This document shows positions 33,895-42,858 of a stretch of 64,000 nt of DNA, piece after piece. Each line of letters opens with the position of its first letter. Position 1 is the first letter of the stretch. The stretch is from Brevibacillus agri. Its GTDB lineage: Bacteria; Bacillota; Bacilli; Brevibacillales; Brevibacillaceae. Under the pieces are notes generated by a model, which did no database searches, was not told the origin of the DNA, and saw only the letters and a list, made by a program, of their open reading frames with translations. Location of the stretch: NCBI RefSeq assembly GCF_004117055.1, contig NZ_CP026363.1:2906001-2970000 (forward strand). Direction: 5' to 3'. Position numbers and translations under genes: made by a program.

Positions 33895-35490
33895 GTGACT
33901 GTTTGGGAATCAGGGGGTGGGGGTGTGAGCCGGAACGCGCGAAAATGGTGGAGATCGCACAAGCAAAGGGTCCAGCAACAGCAGGCAGTGCCTTCGCATA
34001 CGCCTTTGCACAGGGAGCTTGCCGAGAACGAGCAGCAACTGCGCGCTCTTTATGCCAATTGCGCCGATGTGGTTTTCCGCTCTTTTCGCATCGGAGGATC
34101 GACCCGGGCGCTTGCGATCTACATCCAAGGCTTGACGAACAACGAGGAGCTGGAGCGCACCGTCTTGTCCGTGCTGATGAAGACGAAGCTGCCGAAGGAT
34201 TCGGCGATCAGCAAGCTGCTGGACAATGTTGTGTCCGTATCGAAAACGCATGAGCTGGCGACCTTCGAGGACTGTCTGGAATCTGTCGCAAACGGCTATC
34301 CGATCCTGTTGATCGATCAGCAGCAGCGCGCTCTTTCCTTTGGCCTGGCACGATGGGAAAAAAGGCAAATCGAGGAGCCGATGGCCGAAGGAGTCATCCG
34401 CGGTCCGCGCGAAGGCTTCACCGAATCGCTTCAGGTCAATACGGCGCTGCTGCGGCGGCTCATCAAGACGCCGGCATTGAAAATGGAGCAAATGCAGATT
34501 GGCGGCTACACGAAGACGCAAGTCGTGCTCGCGTACGTGGACGGGCTTGTGGACGCGGATTTGGTCACGGAAGTACGGGCGAGGCTGAACCGGATCGACA
34601 TCGACGGCGTGCTGGAGAGCGGGTATATCGAGGAGATGATCGAAGACTATCCCGCTTCGCCCTTCCCGCAAATTTTGACGACGGAGCGCCCGGATGTGAC
34701 GTGCGGCAACTTGCTGGAGGGCCGGATCGCCATTCTCGTAGACGGCACGCCGTTTGTGATGATTGCGCCGACGACGCTGTTCTCCCTGCTGCAATCGAGC
34801 GAGGACTACTACCAACGGTCGATTGCGAGTACTGCGATTCGCTGGCTCCGCTACTTGTTCACGGTGATTTCCTTTTTGCTGCCTTCGCTGTACGTGGCGC
34901 TGATTACGTACCACCACGAAATGGTGCCAACCTCTCTGTTAATCAGCATGGCGGCGTCCCGCGAGTCCGTGCCTTTTCCTGCCCTGGTCGAAGCGCTCCT
35001 GTTGGAGATTACATTCGAGGCGCTGCGGGAAGCTGGCGTCCGGCTGCCCAAACAGGCAGGTGCCGCTCTCAGTATCGTGGGCGCGCTCGTCATCGGTCAG
35101 GCTGCCGTACAGGCGGGGCTGGTTTCCGCTCCGATGGTCATTGTCGTCGCCATTACCGGGATCGCTTCCTTTATGATTCCGCACTACATCGCAGGCATCT
35201 CGATTCGGCTGCTGCGCTTTCCCCTGATGTTTCTCGCGGGCACGCTCGGGCTGTTGGGGATTATGCTCGGCATCATCGTCACCGTCATTCATTTGAGTAC
35301 GATTCGCTCTTTAGGGGTTCCTTATTTGACGCCAGTCGGGCCGATGAAGTTTTCGGAGTGGAAAGACACCATCGTCCGCGCGCCGTGGTGGATGATGAAC
35401 GAGCGACCGCACCTGACTGGCGATTATCAAAAAATAAGGCAGGGGGCCGACCAGAAGCCAGGTCCGGAAAAAGGGGGAGATCCTGCTTGA
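33895..35490 (+). CDS. Germinant receptor A subunit (GerA family)
   Basis: 531 residues from GTG 33895 (GGGGGGAAGC upstream); GTG 33925 is the alternative. A hydrophilic N-terminal half (LYANCADVVFRSFRIGG, then VRGPREGFTES-type block 'IRGPREGFTESL'), then DGTPFVMIAPTTLF and five or so membrane helices including TSLLISMAASRESVPFP. Inner spore membrane. GerA-type proteins form the receptor with B and C subunits and respond to nutrients. First gene of the receptor operon; stop overlaps the next TTG. Confidence 0.93.
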   Translation: MTVWESGGGGVSRNARKWWRSHKQRVQQQQAVPSHTPLHRELAENEQQLRALYANCADVVFRSFRIGGSTRALAIYIQGLTNNEELERTVLSVLMKTKLPKDSAISKLLDNVVSVSKTHELATFEDCLESVANGYPILLIDQQQRALSFGLARWEKRQIEEPMAEGVIRGPREGFTESLQVNTALLRRLIKTPALKMEQMQIGGYTKTQVVLAYVDGLVDADLVTEVRARLNRIDIDGVLESGYIEEMIEDYPASPFPQILTTERPDVTCGNLLEGRIAILVDGTPFVMIAPTTLFSLLQSSEDYYQRSIASTAIRWLRYLFTVISFLLPSLYVALITYHHEMVPTSLLISMAASRESVPFPALVEALLLEITFEALREAGVRLPKQAGAALSIVGALVIGQAAVQAGLVSAPMVIVVAITGIASFMIPHYIAGISIRLLRFPLMFLAGTLGLLGIMLGIIVTVIHLSTIRSLGVPYLTPVGPMKFSEWKDTIVRAPWWMMNERPHLTGDYQKIRQGADQKPGPEKGGDPA

Positions 35491-35705
35491 AATGGGGCCA
35501 GATTGTCACGATGAGCGCCTTTGCCTGTATCCTGTTCGCGTTCGAATGGCCGCGTCTTTCGCGCTTGCCGAGGCGGGACAAGGCGTCCTTCATCACTCTG
35601 CTGTTCACAGGCTGGGTTTTGTCGTTGCTGGATTTGCCGAACTTGCCGGGGCCGACTACGCTCATCAATGCGATTTTCAAGCCGCTAGGTCAATTTCTGG
35701 AGTAA
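35487..35705 (+). CDS. Small two-helix germinant receptor D-type subunit
   Basis: 72 residues from TTG 35487, overlapping the A-subunit stop (TTGA), with AAGGGGGAG seven bases upstream. Two membrane helices (SAFACILFAFEW and FITLLFTGWVLSLL) joined by a basic loop. Position between A and B subunit genes and size match the D-subunit proteins known in some Bacillus ger operons, which modulate receptor activity. Sequence similarity cannot be tested here. Confidence 0.7.
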   Translation: MKWGQIVTMSAFACILFAFEWPRLSRLPRRDKASFITLLFTGWVLSLLDLPNLPGPTTLINAIFKPLGQFLE

Positions 35706-35720
35706 AAAAGGGTGGGGCGT

Positions 35721-36866
35721 TTGCTAGAACAGGGAAAAATCTCTTCCGCTCAGATGGGCAAAATGGTCTTTTTAGCCATCGTGGCCTCGGCTGTGACTGT
35801 GGTGCCGAGCTACACGGGCAAATACGCGGAAAACGACTTGTGGCTGTCGCCTTTCTTGGCATCGCTAATCGGATTTTTTACGGTGTACATCGCGTTTGCA
35901 TTGAACAGGCTGTATCCGCAGCAAACGGTGATCCAGTACAGCACAGATATCATCGGCAAAGTCCCGGGAAAAATTTTCGGACTGCTTCTTTTGTTTTTTT
36001 ACGTTCACATGACGGGCCTGATCGCCAGAGGCTATGCCGAGTTCATCATCGGGAACTTTTTGCCGCAAACGCCGATCAGCGTCGTCATTCTCACGATGAT
36101 AGCCGTGTGCGCGTATGCCGTAAGGGCAGGGTTAGAGGTGATCGGCAGGACAGCGCAAGGCTTTTTCTTGCTCTTCCTGTTTCCGTTGCTCCTGATGCCG
36201 TTTTTGCTCCAGGACATGCACTTCGAGTTTCTGTTCCCGATGTTTGAACGCGGCTTGCTGCCGTCGGTGAAAGGGGCGCTGATTCCCCAAGGCTACTTCA
36301 GCGAAGTTTTCCTGATGTCGTTTTTGCTTCCGTATGTGACGAACCGGGACAAAAGCATGCGCGCAGGAATGCTCGTCATCCTCGGGATCGCCTTGCTATT
36401 GACCTGTATCAATTTTTTCATCCTGCTCGTCTTCGGGCGGCAGGCGGCGGATTACATGTACCCGGTCATGGTCGCCTTTCGCTACATCAGCATTGCGGAC
36501 TTCTTTGAAAATCTGGACTCGGTGGTCATGACCGTCTGGATTTTGGGGATGTACGTCAAAATCAGCGTGTTTTACTACGCCACTGTGCTGGGGACGAGCC
36601 AGTGGCTGGAGCTATCAGATTATCGCCCGATTGTCATTCCGATCGGGATGCTCATTGCGGCGCTCAGCTTCTGGTCGATGCCGAATCTGAACGAGGCAGG
36701 CCGCTTCGACATTGTCGCGTTCCCTTTTTACGGCCCGCTCATGCAGACAATTTGCCCGTTGCTGCTGCTCGGCTTCGCCTATTGGCGCAAAAAAGGCAAG
36801 CAGCAAAGCCAAGCCCAAATAGCCGCGGTGTCCGGCAGTGCCCATTCCGAAAAGCAAGAAGGATGA
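35721..36866 (+). CDS. Germinant receptor B subunit (GerAB/spore permease family), first copy
   Basis: 381 residues from TTG 35721 (GGGTGGGGCG upstream), giving MLEQGKISSAQMG, parallel to the second copy's MLETGKISALQMG. GTG 35712 is the alternative. Ten membrane helices of the APC superfamily; ligand recognition resides in this subunit in Bacillus. Shared blocks with the second copy: NDLWLSPFLASLIGFF, DSVVMTVWILGMYVKISVFY. Confidence 0.9.
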   Translation: MLEQGKISSAQMGKMVFLAIVASAVTVVPSYTGKYAENDLWLSPFLASLIGFFTVYIAFALNRLYPQQTVIQYSTDIIGKVPGKIFGLLLLFFYVHMTGLIARGYAEFIIGNFLPQTPISVVILTMIAVCAYAVRAGLEVIGRTAQGFFLLFLFPLLLMPFLLQDMHFEFLFPMFERGLLPSVKGALIPQGYFSEVFLMSFLLPYVTNRDKSMRAGMLVILGIALLLTCINFFILLVFGRQAADYMYPVMVAFRYISIADFFENLDSVVMTVWILGMYVKISVFYYATVLGTSQWLELSDYRPIVIPIGMLIAALSFWSMPNLNEAGRFDIVAFPFYGPLMQTICPLLLLGFAYWRKKGKQQSQAQIAAVSGSAHSEKQEG

Positions 36867-36872
36867 GGAACC

Positions 36873-37979
36873 ATGCTCGAAACGGGAAAAATATCAGCCT
36901 TGCAGATGGGGATGATGATGTATCCAGTCCTCGTGTCCACAGCGATGCTTGTCGGACCAAGCATCATGGCACAGCACGCGCAAAACGACTTGTGGCTCAC
37001 TCCGCTATGGGCTTCGCTTATCGGTTTTTTCAGCGTGTGGATTGCGATCCATCTCAACAAGCGCTTCCCCGGCATGTCGGTCATCGAACATGCGCGGGAA
37101 ATTACCGGAAAAGTTCCTGCGGCAGTCCTCGGCTTCTTGTACTTGTACTTTTTGCTGCAAGTAAACGGCATCATCGTGCGGGAGTATGCGGATTTTATCG
37201 CCTTGTTCCTGCAGGAAACCCCGCTTGGCGTCATCTCGTCCGCCCTGATCTTCGTCTGTTCGCTCGCGGTAAAAGGCGGCATCGAGGTGCTGGGGCGGAC
37301 GGCGCAAGTGTTTTTCCCGGTGTTCATCCTCCCGCTGCTGCTGATGATCGGCCTTGTTTTTCCCGCTCTGGACCCTGGCAACCTGTTTCCGATTTTGGAC
37401 AACGGGGTGTTGCCGTCGATGAAAGGAGCGGTCACGCCGCTTGGCTGGTTCACCGAGGTGTTTCTGATTTCCTACCTGCTGCCCTTCCTGTCCAACCGCA
37501 GGCAAGGTACGCGGTCGGCCTTTTTCGTAGTGGCCGGCGCCATGCTGACGATGACGATCGCGAATTTGGTCACGCTGTTTTTGATGGGGGACGCGCTCGG
37601 CAACATCTTGTTTCCGATTATGGATACGGCCAAGTATGTGAACGTCGCCGATTTTTTTGAGAATATGGAATCGGCCGTCATGGCGATCTGGGTTATCGGC
37701 GCTTTCGTCAAAGTCTCGATGTTTTACTACGCGACCGTGCTCGGCACCGCGCAATGGCTGAACCTGACTACTTACCAGCCGCTCATTTTGCCGAGCGGAG
37801 TGTTGACGGTGATATTCAGCTTTTGGGGCATTCCGAGCTTCTCCATGCTCGGAGATGTCACCACGTTTGCGATTCCGGCCTTGCTGACGCTGTTCTTTTG
37901 CTTCATTCCGGCGGGGCTGCTCGTCTGGGCGATCATGCGCGGGAAGCGCAGCAAGACAGAGGAGGCAGAATCCGGGTGA
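36873..37979 (+). CDS. Germinant receptor B subunit, second copy
   Basis: 368 residues, ATG 36873 six bases after the first B gene. Same fold and blocks (NDLWLTPLWASLIGFF, ESAVMAIWVIGAFVKVSMFY). The two copies are clearly paralogous but diverged, so they may recognise different nutrients. Its stop overlaps the C-subunit start. Confidence 0.9.
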   Translation: MLETGKISALQMGMMMYPVLVSTAMLVGPSIMAQHAQNDLWLTPLWASLIGFFSVWIAIHLNKRFPGMSVIEHAREITGKVPAAVLGFLYLYFLLQVNGIIVREYADFIALFLQETPLGVISSALIFVCSLAVKGGIEVLGRTAQVFFPVFILPLLLMIGLVFPALDPGNLFPILDNGVLPSMKGAVTPLGWFTEVFLISYLLPFLSNRRQGTRSAFFVVAGAMLTMTIANLVTLFLMGDALGNILFPIMDTAKYVNVADFFENMESAVMAIWVIGAFVKVSMFYYATVLGTAQWLNLTTYQPLILPSGVLTVIFSFWGIPSFSMLGDVTTFAIPALLTLFFCFIPAGLLVWAIMRGKRSKTEEAESG

Positions 37980-39160
37980 GGGCGCGAGGGAGCGTGTTAA
38001 TTTTGTTGGCCTGTTGTGTGTTGCTTGGCGGCTGCTGGGATCGGACGGAGATCAACGACCTTGCGATTATTACTGCGGCTGCTGTGGACAAGGGGGGAGC
38101 GGGCGAGATTGTGTTGAGCATCCAGGTGCTTATCCCGCGAGCGGTGGGGGAAGGCGGGCTCGGCGGACCGACCATGAGCGCGGATCGCGAGCTGACGACC
38201 GTGCTGAGCGGAAAAGGGATCAATATTGCCGATGCGATGTCCAAGGTTCAGGCCAAGCTTTCCCGCAAAGTTTTTTGGGGGCATTGCAAAATTTACTTGT
38301 TTGGAGAAGCGGTTGCCAAAGAAGGGATTGCCGATCATATCGATTTTCTCGTGCGCCATCCGGAGCCGCGCAACCGGGCCTATCTGTACATCTCCAAAGG
38401 AAAAGCAATGGAAATTCTCGGGATTAAAACCTTGCTGGAGCGTTCCACGGCGGAAGCGCTGCGGGAATACGCGACTCTGCACATCGGCATGTCCGTGACC
38501 TTGGTTGATTTTCGAAACATGCTCAATGGAGAAGCCCAGGCTGTGGCCCTTCCCTATATTCAAAAAGGGAGCAAGCTGGACGAGCAGGCGCAAATCCAGG
38601 AAAACTCGCTCTTGATGGGAACGGCCATCTTCCGCAACGATAAAATGATTGGCGCGCTGACGACAAAGGCCACAAGAGGCTTGCTCTGGCTGCGAAACGA
38701 GATCATCCGCGCATCCGTCAGCGTCAACATTCCGGGGGGACAAGGGCTTATATCGGTCATCCCGCTTCGGGCTACGACGAAGCTGGTTCCGAAGATCGAG
38801 AATGGGAAGTGGTCCATCCTGGTCAAAATTGATACGGAGGGCGACGTCGTCGAAAACGGAACGCGGCTGAACATGATGGATCTGAGCAGCATCGCGCTCG
38901 TGGAAAAAGCGGTCGAAAACGAAATTCGCTCCCGCGTCAGCCTGGCGTTGTTTTATTTGCAAAAGGAGCTGCACGCGGATGTGACCAACTTTGCCGCCGC
39001 TTTTCATCGGAAGTACCCGCAACAATGGGACGAAGTCAAACAAAGCTGGGACGAAATCTACCCGCAGGTCGAGGTGAGCACGAAGATTCACGCTGCGATC
39101 CGCCGCCCGGGACTGACCTCGGAATCGGTGGGCTATCCGGCAAGCCAAGAAAAACGGTAG
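37976..39160 (+). CDS. Germinant receptor C subunit (Ger(x)C lipoprotein)
   Basis: 394 residues from GTG 37976, overlapping the previous TGA (GTGA), with AGAGGAGG upstream. Lipobox LLGGC followed by WDRTEINDLAIITAAAVD, the GerC signature. The three-domain extracytoplasmic part includes VFWGHCKIYLFGEAVAKEG. Anchored on the outer face of the spore inner membrane. Confidence 0.92.
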   Translation: MRARGSVLILLACCVLLGGCWDRTEINDLAIITAAAVDKGGAGEIVLSIQVLIPRAVGEGGLGGPTMSADRELTTVLSGKGINIADAMSKVQAKLSRKVFWGHCKIYLFGEAVAKEGIADHIDFLVRHPEPRNRAYLYISKGKAMEILGIKTLLERSTAEALREYATLHIGMSVTLVDFRNMLNGEAQAVALPYIQKGSKLDEQAQIQENSLLMGTAIFRNDKMIGALTTKATRGLLWLRNEIIRASVSVNIPGGQGLISVIPLRATTKLVPKIENGKWSILVKIDTEGDVVENGTRLNMMDLSSIALVEKAVENEIRSRVSLALFYLQKELHADVTNFAAAFHRKYPQQWDEVKQSWDEIYPQVEVSTKIHAAIRRPGLTSESVGYPASQEKR

Positions 39161-39232
39161 TCGCGCACGTCAAGCGACGGTTGCAAGCAGCAAAAGAGGC
39201 TGGAACCAGCATGCTCGCAGGAGGTGGATGAA

Positions 39233-40645
39233 ATGAACGGGAGATGGATGGATTTTTTAATAGGCTCGTTTGTAGGAACGCTCGTTGCAGGCATCCTGTT
39301 TGCGCTGCTGGCGTTTTTCACGTTTCGTCCTGCGGTGCAGTGGCTGCTCGGGCGCTTTATGAAGCGATTGATGTCGGACCGCTATCCGGAAAATATTTTC
39401 GAGATGGTGTCGGCATTGACCAAGGTCAGTCCGCGCTACGTCGTGGAAAACAGCTTGCGTGCGACGACAGGGCAGGCGATTGAACGGCCATTCGGCAGTC
39501 CGCGCAAATTTCTGAACTTCGACGGGCTGATCTTTTCCCCGGCCCAGCTTGCGGTGCTGCCGGCTGACGAGGACGCCGAGGTCGACATGAAAATCACGAT
39601 CGGACCGAAGGCAAAACGGCCGCTGACCCTCGATATCCCGCTCCTGTCTGGGGCCATGGGCTTTGGCATCGGCATCAGCGAGAGCGTGAAGATTGCGATC
39701 GCCAAAGGAACGGCGGCTGTCGGCAGCGTGAGCAATACGGGAGAAGGGCCGCTTTTGCCAGAGGAAAGAAAATACGCCAAGTATCTCATCATTCAATACA
39801 ATTCCGGCACGTGGTCCAAGGAGCCGGAGACGCTGCGGCAGGCAGACGCCATTGAAATTCACTTCGGGCAAGGCGCGACGGCGGCAGCGGCCAGCTTTAT
39901 CCCCGGTGAATACATAACGGGCAAGGCAAGCCAACTGATGGGGGTGGAGGGCGAGGAAATGGTCGTCATTCCTTCGCGCCAGCCGGAGGTCAACAGCCCG
40001 GAAGACTTGCGCAAGCTGGTCGACAAGCTGCGCGCGATCACAGACGGAGTTCCGATTGGCGTGAAAATATGCGCCAGCGCTGTGTTGGAGCAGGATTTGG
40101 AAATTGCCATCCAGGCTGGCGTCGATTTCATCAGCATTGACGGGGGGCAGGCAGGGACGAAGGGCGGCCCGCCGATTTTGGAGGATGACTTCGGCTTGCC
40201 GACGATTTACGCCTTGTGCCGGGCCGTCCAGTACTTGAAGGAGAGAGGGGTCAAAGACCGCATCTCGCTTTTGTCAGGTGGCGGCTACACGACCCCTGGC
40301 GAGTGTCTGAAGGCGATTGCGCTGGGGGCGGATGGCATTTTTATGGGAACGGCCATGCTGTGGGCGATGACCCACGATCAGGTGACAAAGGCGATCCCTT
40401 GGGAGCCGCCGACAGAGCTGACGAATTACCCGGGAAAGCTGAAGGACAAATTCAACGCCGAGCAAGCAAGCAAATACTTGGCGAATTTTTTCCTTTCTTT
40501 TGTAGACGAAATGGAAATTGCCATACTCGCCCTGGGAAAAACTTCGTTACGTGATGTGACAGCAGACGACCTCGTAGCGCTTGATGAGTTGACGAGCAAA
40601 GTGACGAAAGTACCGCTCGCCTTCCATTCTTCTGCGGAAAGTTGA
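39233..40645 (+). CDS. Membrane-anchored FMN-binding glutamate synthase-like protein (YerD-like)
   Basis: 470 residues from ATG 39233 (GGAGGTGG upstream). An N-terminal membrane helix (FLIGSFVGTLVAGILFALLA), then the GltB central FMN barrel: PLLSGAMGFGIGISESVKIAIA, SVSNTGEGP, SIDGGQAGTKGGPP, GADGIFMGTAML. The Cys cluster and amidotransferase domain of true GltB are absent. Similar proteins (B. subtilis YerD) have no proven role. It lies inside the ger cluster, 72 bp after the C gene. Confidence 0.8.
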   Translation: MNGRWMDFLIGSFVGTLVAGILFALLAFFTFRPAVQWLLGRFMKRLMSDRYPENIFEMVSALTKVSPRYVVENSLRATTGQAIERPFGSPRKFLNFDGLIFSPAQLAVLPADEDAEVDMKITIGPKAKRPLTLDIPLLSGAMGFGIGISESVKIAIAKGTAAVGSVSNTGEGPLLPEERKYAKYLIIQYNSGTWSKEPETLRQADAIEIHFGQGATAAAASFIPGEYITGKASQLMGVEGEEMVVIPSRQPEVNSPEDLRKLVDKLRAITDGVPIGVKICASAVLEQDLEIAIQAGVDFISIDGGQAGTKGGPPILEDDFGLPTIYALCRAVQYLKERGVKDRISLLSGGGYTTPGECLKAIALGADGIFMGTAMLWAMTHDQVTKAIPWEPPTELTNYPGKLKDKFNAEQASKYLANFFLSFVDEMEIAILALGKTSLRDVTADDLVALDELTSKVTKVPLAFHSSAES

Positions 40646-40686
40646 ACAAACATGACGATGGCTGGCGACGTTGGGGAGGGATTCGT

Positions 40687-41451
40687 ATGAACCAGGGAAT
40701 CATTCCAATCAGGGAAAAGCGACAACAGAAAGGCTGGAGGATGACGCAGACGTGGGAGCATTTGCTGTTTGCGCACTGGGCCGTTTCGCCCGAGGCGATC
40801 CGCAGCCTGATTCCGGCAGGCCTGGAACTGGATACGTATGACGGGCACGCCTGGATCAGCGTCATTCCGTTTCTGCTCACCAGAGTCCGTCTCCGCCGCC
40901 TGTTTCCAGTCCCGTATGTCACGACCTTTCCCGAGATCAATGTGCGAACATATGTGAGGGCAGGCTCCACACGAGGCGTTTACTTTTTGTCGCTGGATAC
41001 TTCCCATTTGCTCGTGACGAAAATCGCCGAGTACTGGTATCGGCTGCCCTATTATCATACGAAGATGGATCTTCTGGTTCACGCTGACCGCATTGATTTT
41101 CAGTCGGAGCGGTTTTCGGCAGGAGCGGATGCGGCTGCATTTCGCGGCAGCTACTGGCCTGTATCCGAGCCGGCCCTCGCCCGCGCCGGTACGCTGGAGC
41201 ACTGGCTGACCGAACGCTATACGCTGTTTTGCCAGTGCAAGAAAACAAACGGACTTTATTGTGCCAACGTGTTCCATGAGCCGTGGATGCTGCAGCGGGC
41301 CGATGCGCATATCCGCGAAAACTCCATGCTCGCCCCGTTCGCGCTGCCGATCAGCGAGAAGCCTGATCTGCTCGTGTACGCGCGCGGGGTCGAGAGCTTC
41401 ATCTGGCCGCTAGCGAAACTCTCGCCCTTCGAAGGGGAAAGGAGCCGATGA
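40687..41451 (+). CDS. DUF2071 (YqjF-like) protein
   Basis: 254 residues from ATG 40687 with GGGAGGG upstream. Contains WEHLLFAHWAVSPEAIRSLIP, FPEINVRTYVR and GVYFLSLD, the conserved DUF2071 blocks. Related to the acetoacetate-decarboxylase-like fold; function unknown. It ends in an ATGA overlap with the second C-subunit gene, so it is cotranscribed with germination genes. Confidence 0.85.
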   Translation: MNQGIIPIREKRQQKGWRMTQTWEHLLFAHWAVSPEAIRSLIPAGLELDTYDGHAWISVIPFLLTRVRLRRLFPVPYVTTFPEINVRTYVRAGSTRGVYFLSLDTSHLLVTKIAEYWYRLPYYHTKMDLLVHADRIDFQSERFSAGADAAAFRGSYWPVSEPALARAGTLEHWLTERYTLFCQCKKTNGLYCANVFHEPWMLQRADAHIRENSMLAPFALPISEKPDLLVYARGVESFIWPLAKLSPFEGERSR

Positions 41452-42608
41452 AGCGGCTTGCTTTCCTTTTTTGCCTGTGCGCAGGTCTGCTTGGCGGGTG
41501 CTGGGACCGCGTGGAGATAAACGATGTCGCACTCGTGACCGCTGCCGCCATCGACTGGTCATCGCCAAACGATATCGAACTGTCGATTCAGGTGTTCATC
41601 CCGCGCTCGCTCAGCGAGGGAAGCGGAGCAGGGAACGCGATGACGCTCATTCGCACGGCAAAAGGGGTCAATATTGCCGATGCGATGTCCAAAGTGCAGT
41701 TGAAAATACCGCGGAAAGTGTTCTGGGGCCATTGCAAGGTGTATATTTACGGGCAAGCGCTCGCCCGGCACGGCTTGAAGGAGTACGTCGACTATTACGC
41801 CCGTCACCCCGAGCCGCGCAACCGGGCTTTCGTGTACGTGAGCAGGGGACAAGCCCGCGAAGTTCTGGAGATGCTGCCGCCGCTCGAACGATACTCCGCC
41901 GAAGTAGTCCGCAAGCTGTCTGACATGAATGTCGGGCTATCGGTCACTCTGCTAGATTTGCAAAAAATGTTTGCCGCAAGAACAGAGGCGGCCGCCTTGC
42001 CGATGATCGACATCATGAAGCCGCCGAAGAAAGGACAGCCGAAGAAGACGAGCCCGTATTTGTCGGGTACGGCTGTCTTTCAAAATGGCAAGATGATCGG
42101 TCTTTTGTCTGACCGGACGACGAGAGGGGTACTCTGGCTGAGGAATGAAGTCCCCAACACGACGGTGACGGTCAAGCTCAAACAGGAACACGGATTCGTC
42201 TCGTTAAACCCGATTCGCGAGGTGACCAAGCTGACGCCGCGGATCGAAAACGGGAAATGGAAGATGCTCGTGAATATCGACACGGAGGGAGACATCGTGC
42301 AAAACGGCACCAGGCTGACCTTGAACAATCCCCAGCAGATCGCGATGGTCGAGGAAGCGCTGCGCGAAGATATCAAAACGAGAGTCCGGCTCGCGCTCAA
42401 ACAGGTGCAAAAGGAATTAAAGGCAGATATATTGAACTTCGCCCAGCAGTTTCATCGCAACTATCCAAAAGAGTTTGCGGCAGTGCGAGCGGACTGGAAT
42501 CAGGTGTTTTCCGATATCGAGGTAGACATAAACGTGAAGGCTTTTGTCAGGCGGCCTGGGCTGATCGCCGTTCCTGGCGGCCTCCCGCATTCCGAGGTGC
42601 AGCACTAA
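41448..42608 (+). CDS. Germinant receptor C subunit, second copy
   Basis: 386 residues, ATG 41448 overlapping the DUF2071 stop. Lipobox LLGGC followed by WDRVEINDVALVTAAAID. Parallel blocks to the first C copy (VFWGHCKVYIYGQALARHG, NGTRLTLNNPQQIAMVEEAL). Likely pairs with one of the two B subunits. A terminator follows. Confidence 0.92.
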   Translation: MKRLAFLFCLCAGLLGGCWDRVEINDVALVTAAAIDWSSPNDIELSIQVFIPRSLSEGSGAGNAMTLIRTAKGVNIADAMSKVQLKIPRKVFWGHCKVYIYGQALARHGLKEYVDYYARHPEPRNRAFVYVSRGQAREVLEMLPPLERYSAEVVRKLSDMNVGLSVTLLDLQKMFAARTEAAALPMIDIMKPPKKGQPKKTSPYLSGTAVFQNGKMIGLLSDRTTRGVLWLRNEVPNTTVTVKLKQEHGFVSLNPIREVTKLTPRIENGKWKMLVNIDTEGDIVQNGTRLTLNNPQQIAMVEEALREDIKTRVRLALKQVQKELKADILNFAQQFHRNYPKEFAAVRADWNQVFSDIEVDINVKAFVRRPGLIAVPGGLPHSEVQH

Positions 42609-42673
42609 GAAATGACCGAAAGCCAGGCTGGGCAAACGACCCCTTCTGGATGTGCCAATAAAAAAAGAAAGCA

Positions 42674-42704
42674 GGCGGATGCCGCGGCGGCATCGGCCTT
42701 TTTG
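42674..42704 (+). terminator. Terminator of the ger cluster
   Basis: GGCGGATGCCG / CGGCATCGGCC stem with short loop, then TTTTTG. Confidence 0.8.
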
Positions 42705-42858
42705 TACAGATAAGAATTTAGAAGATTCTCATCCAGTATAAGGGCAACTAAGCTGCGCCAATGAAGTTTGCTAACATGCAGGGTTGCCTGTTGCCGTACG
42801 GATCTGTAAGATGAGGATGACACTTGTCCAATAAAACAGGGAGGATCTGGTAGTTTCT

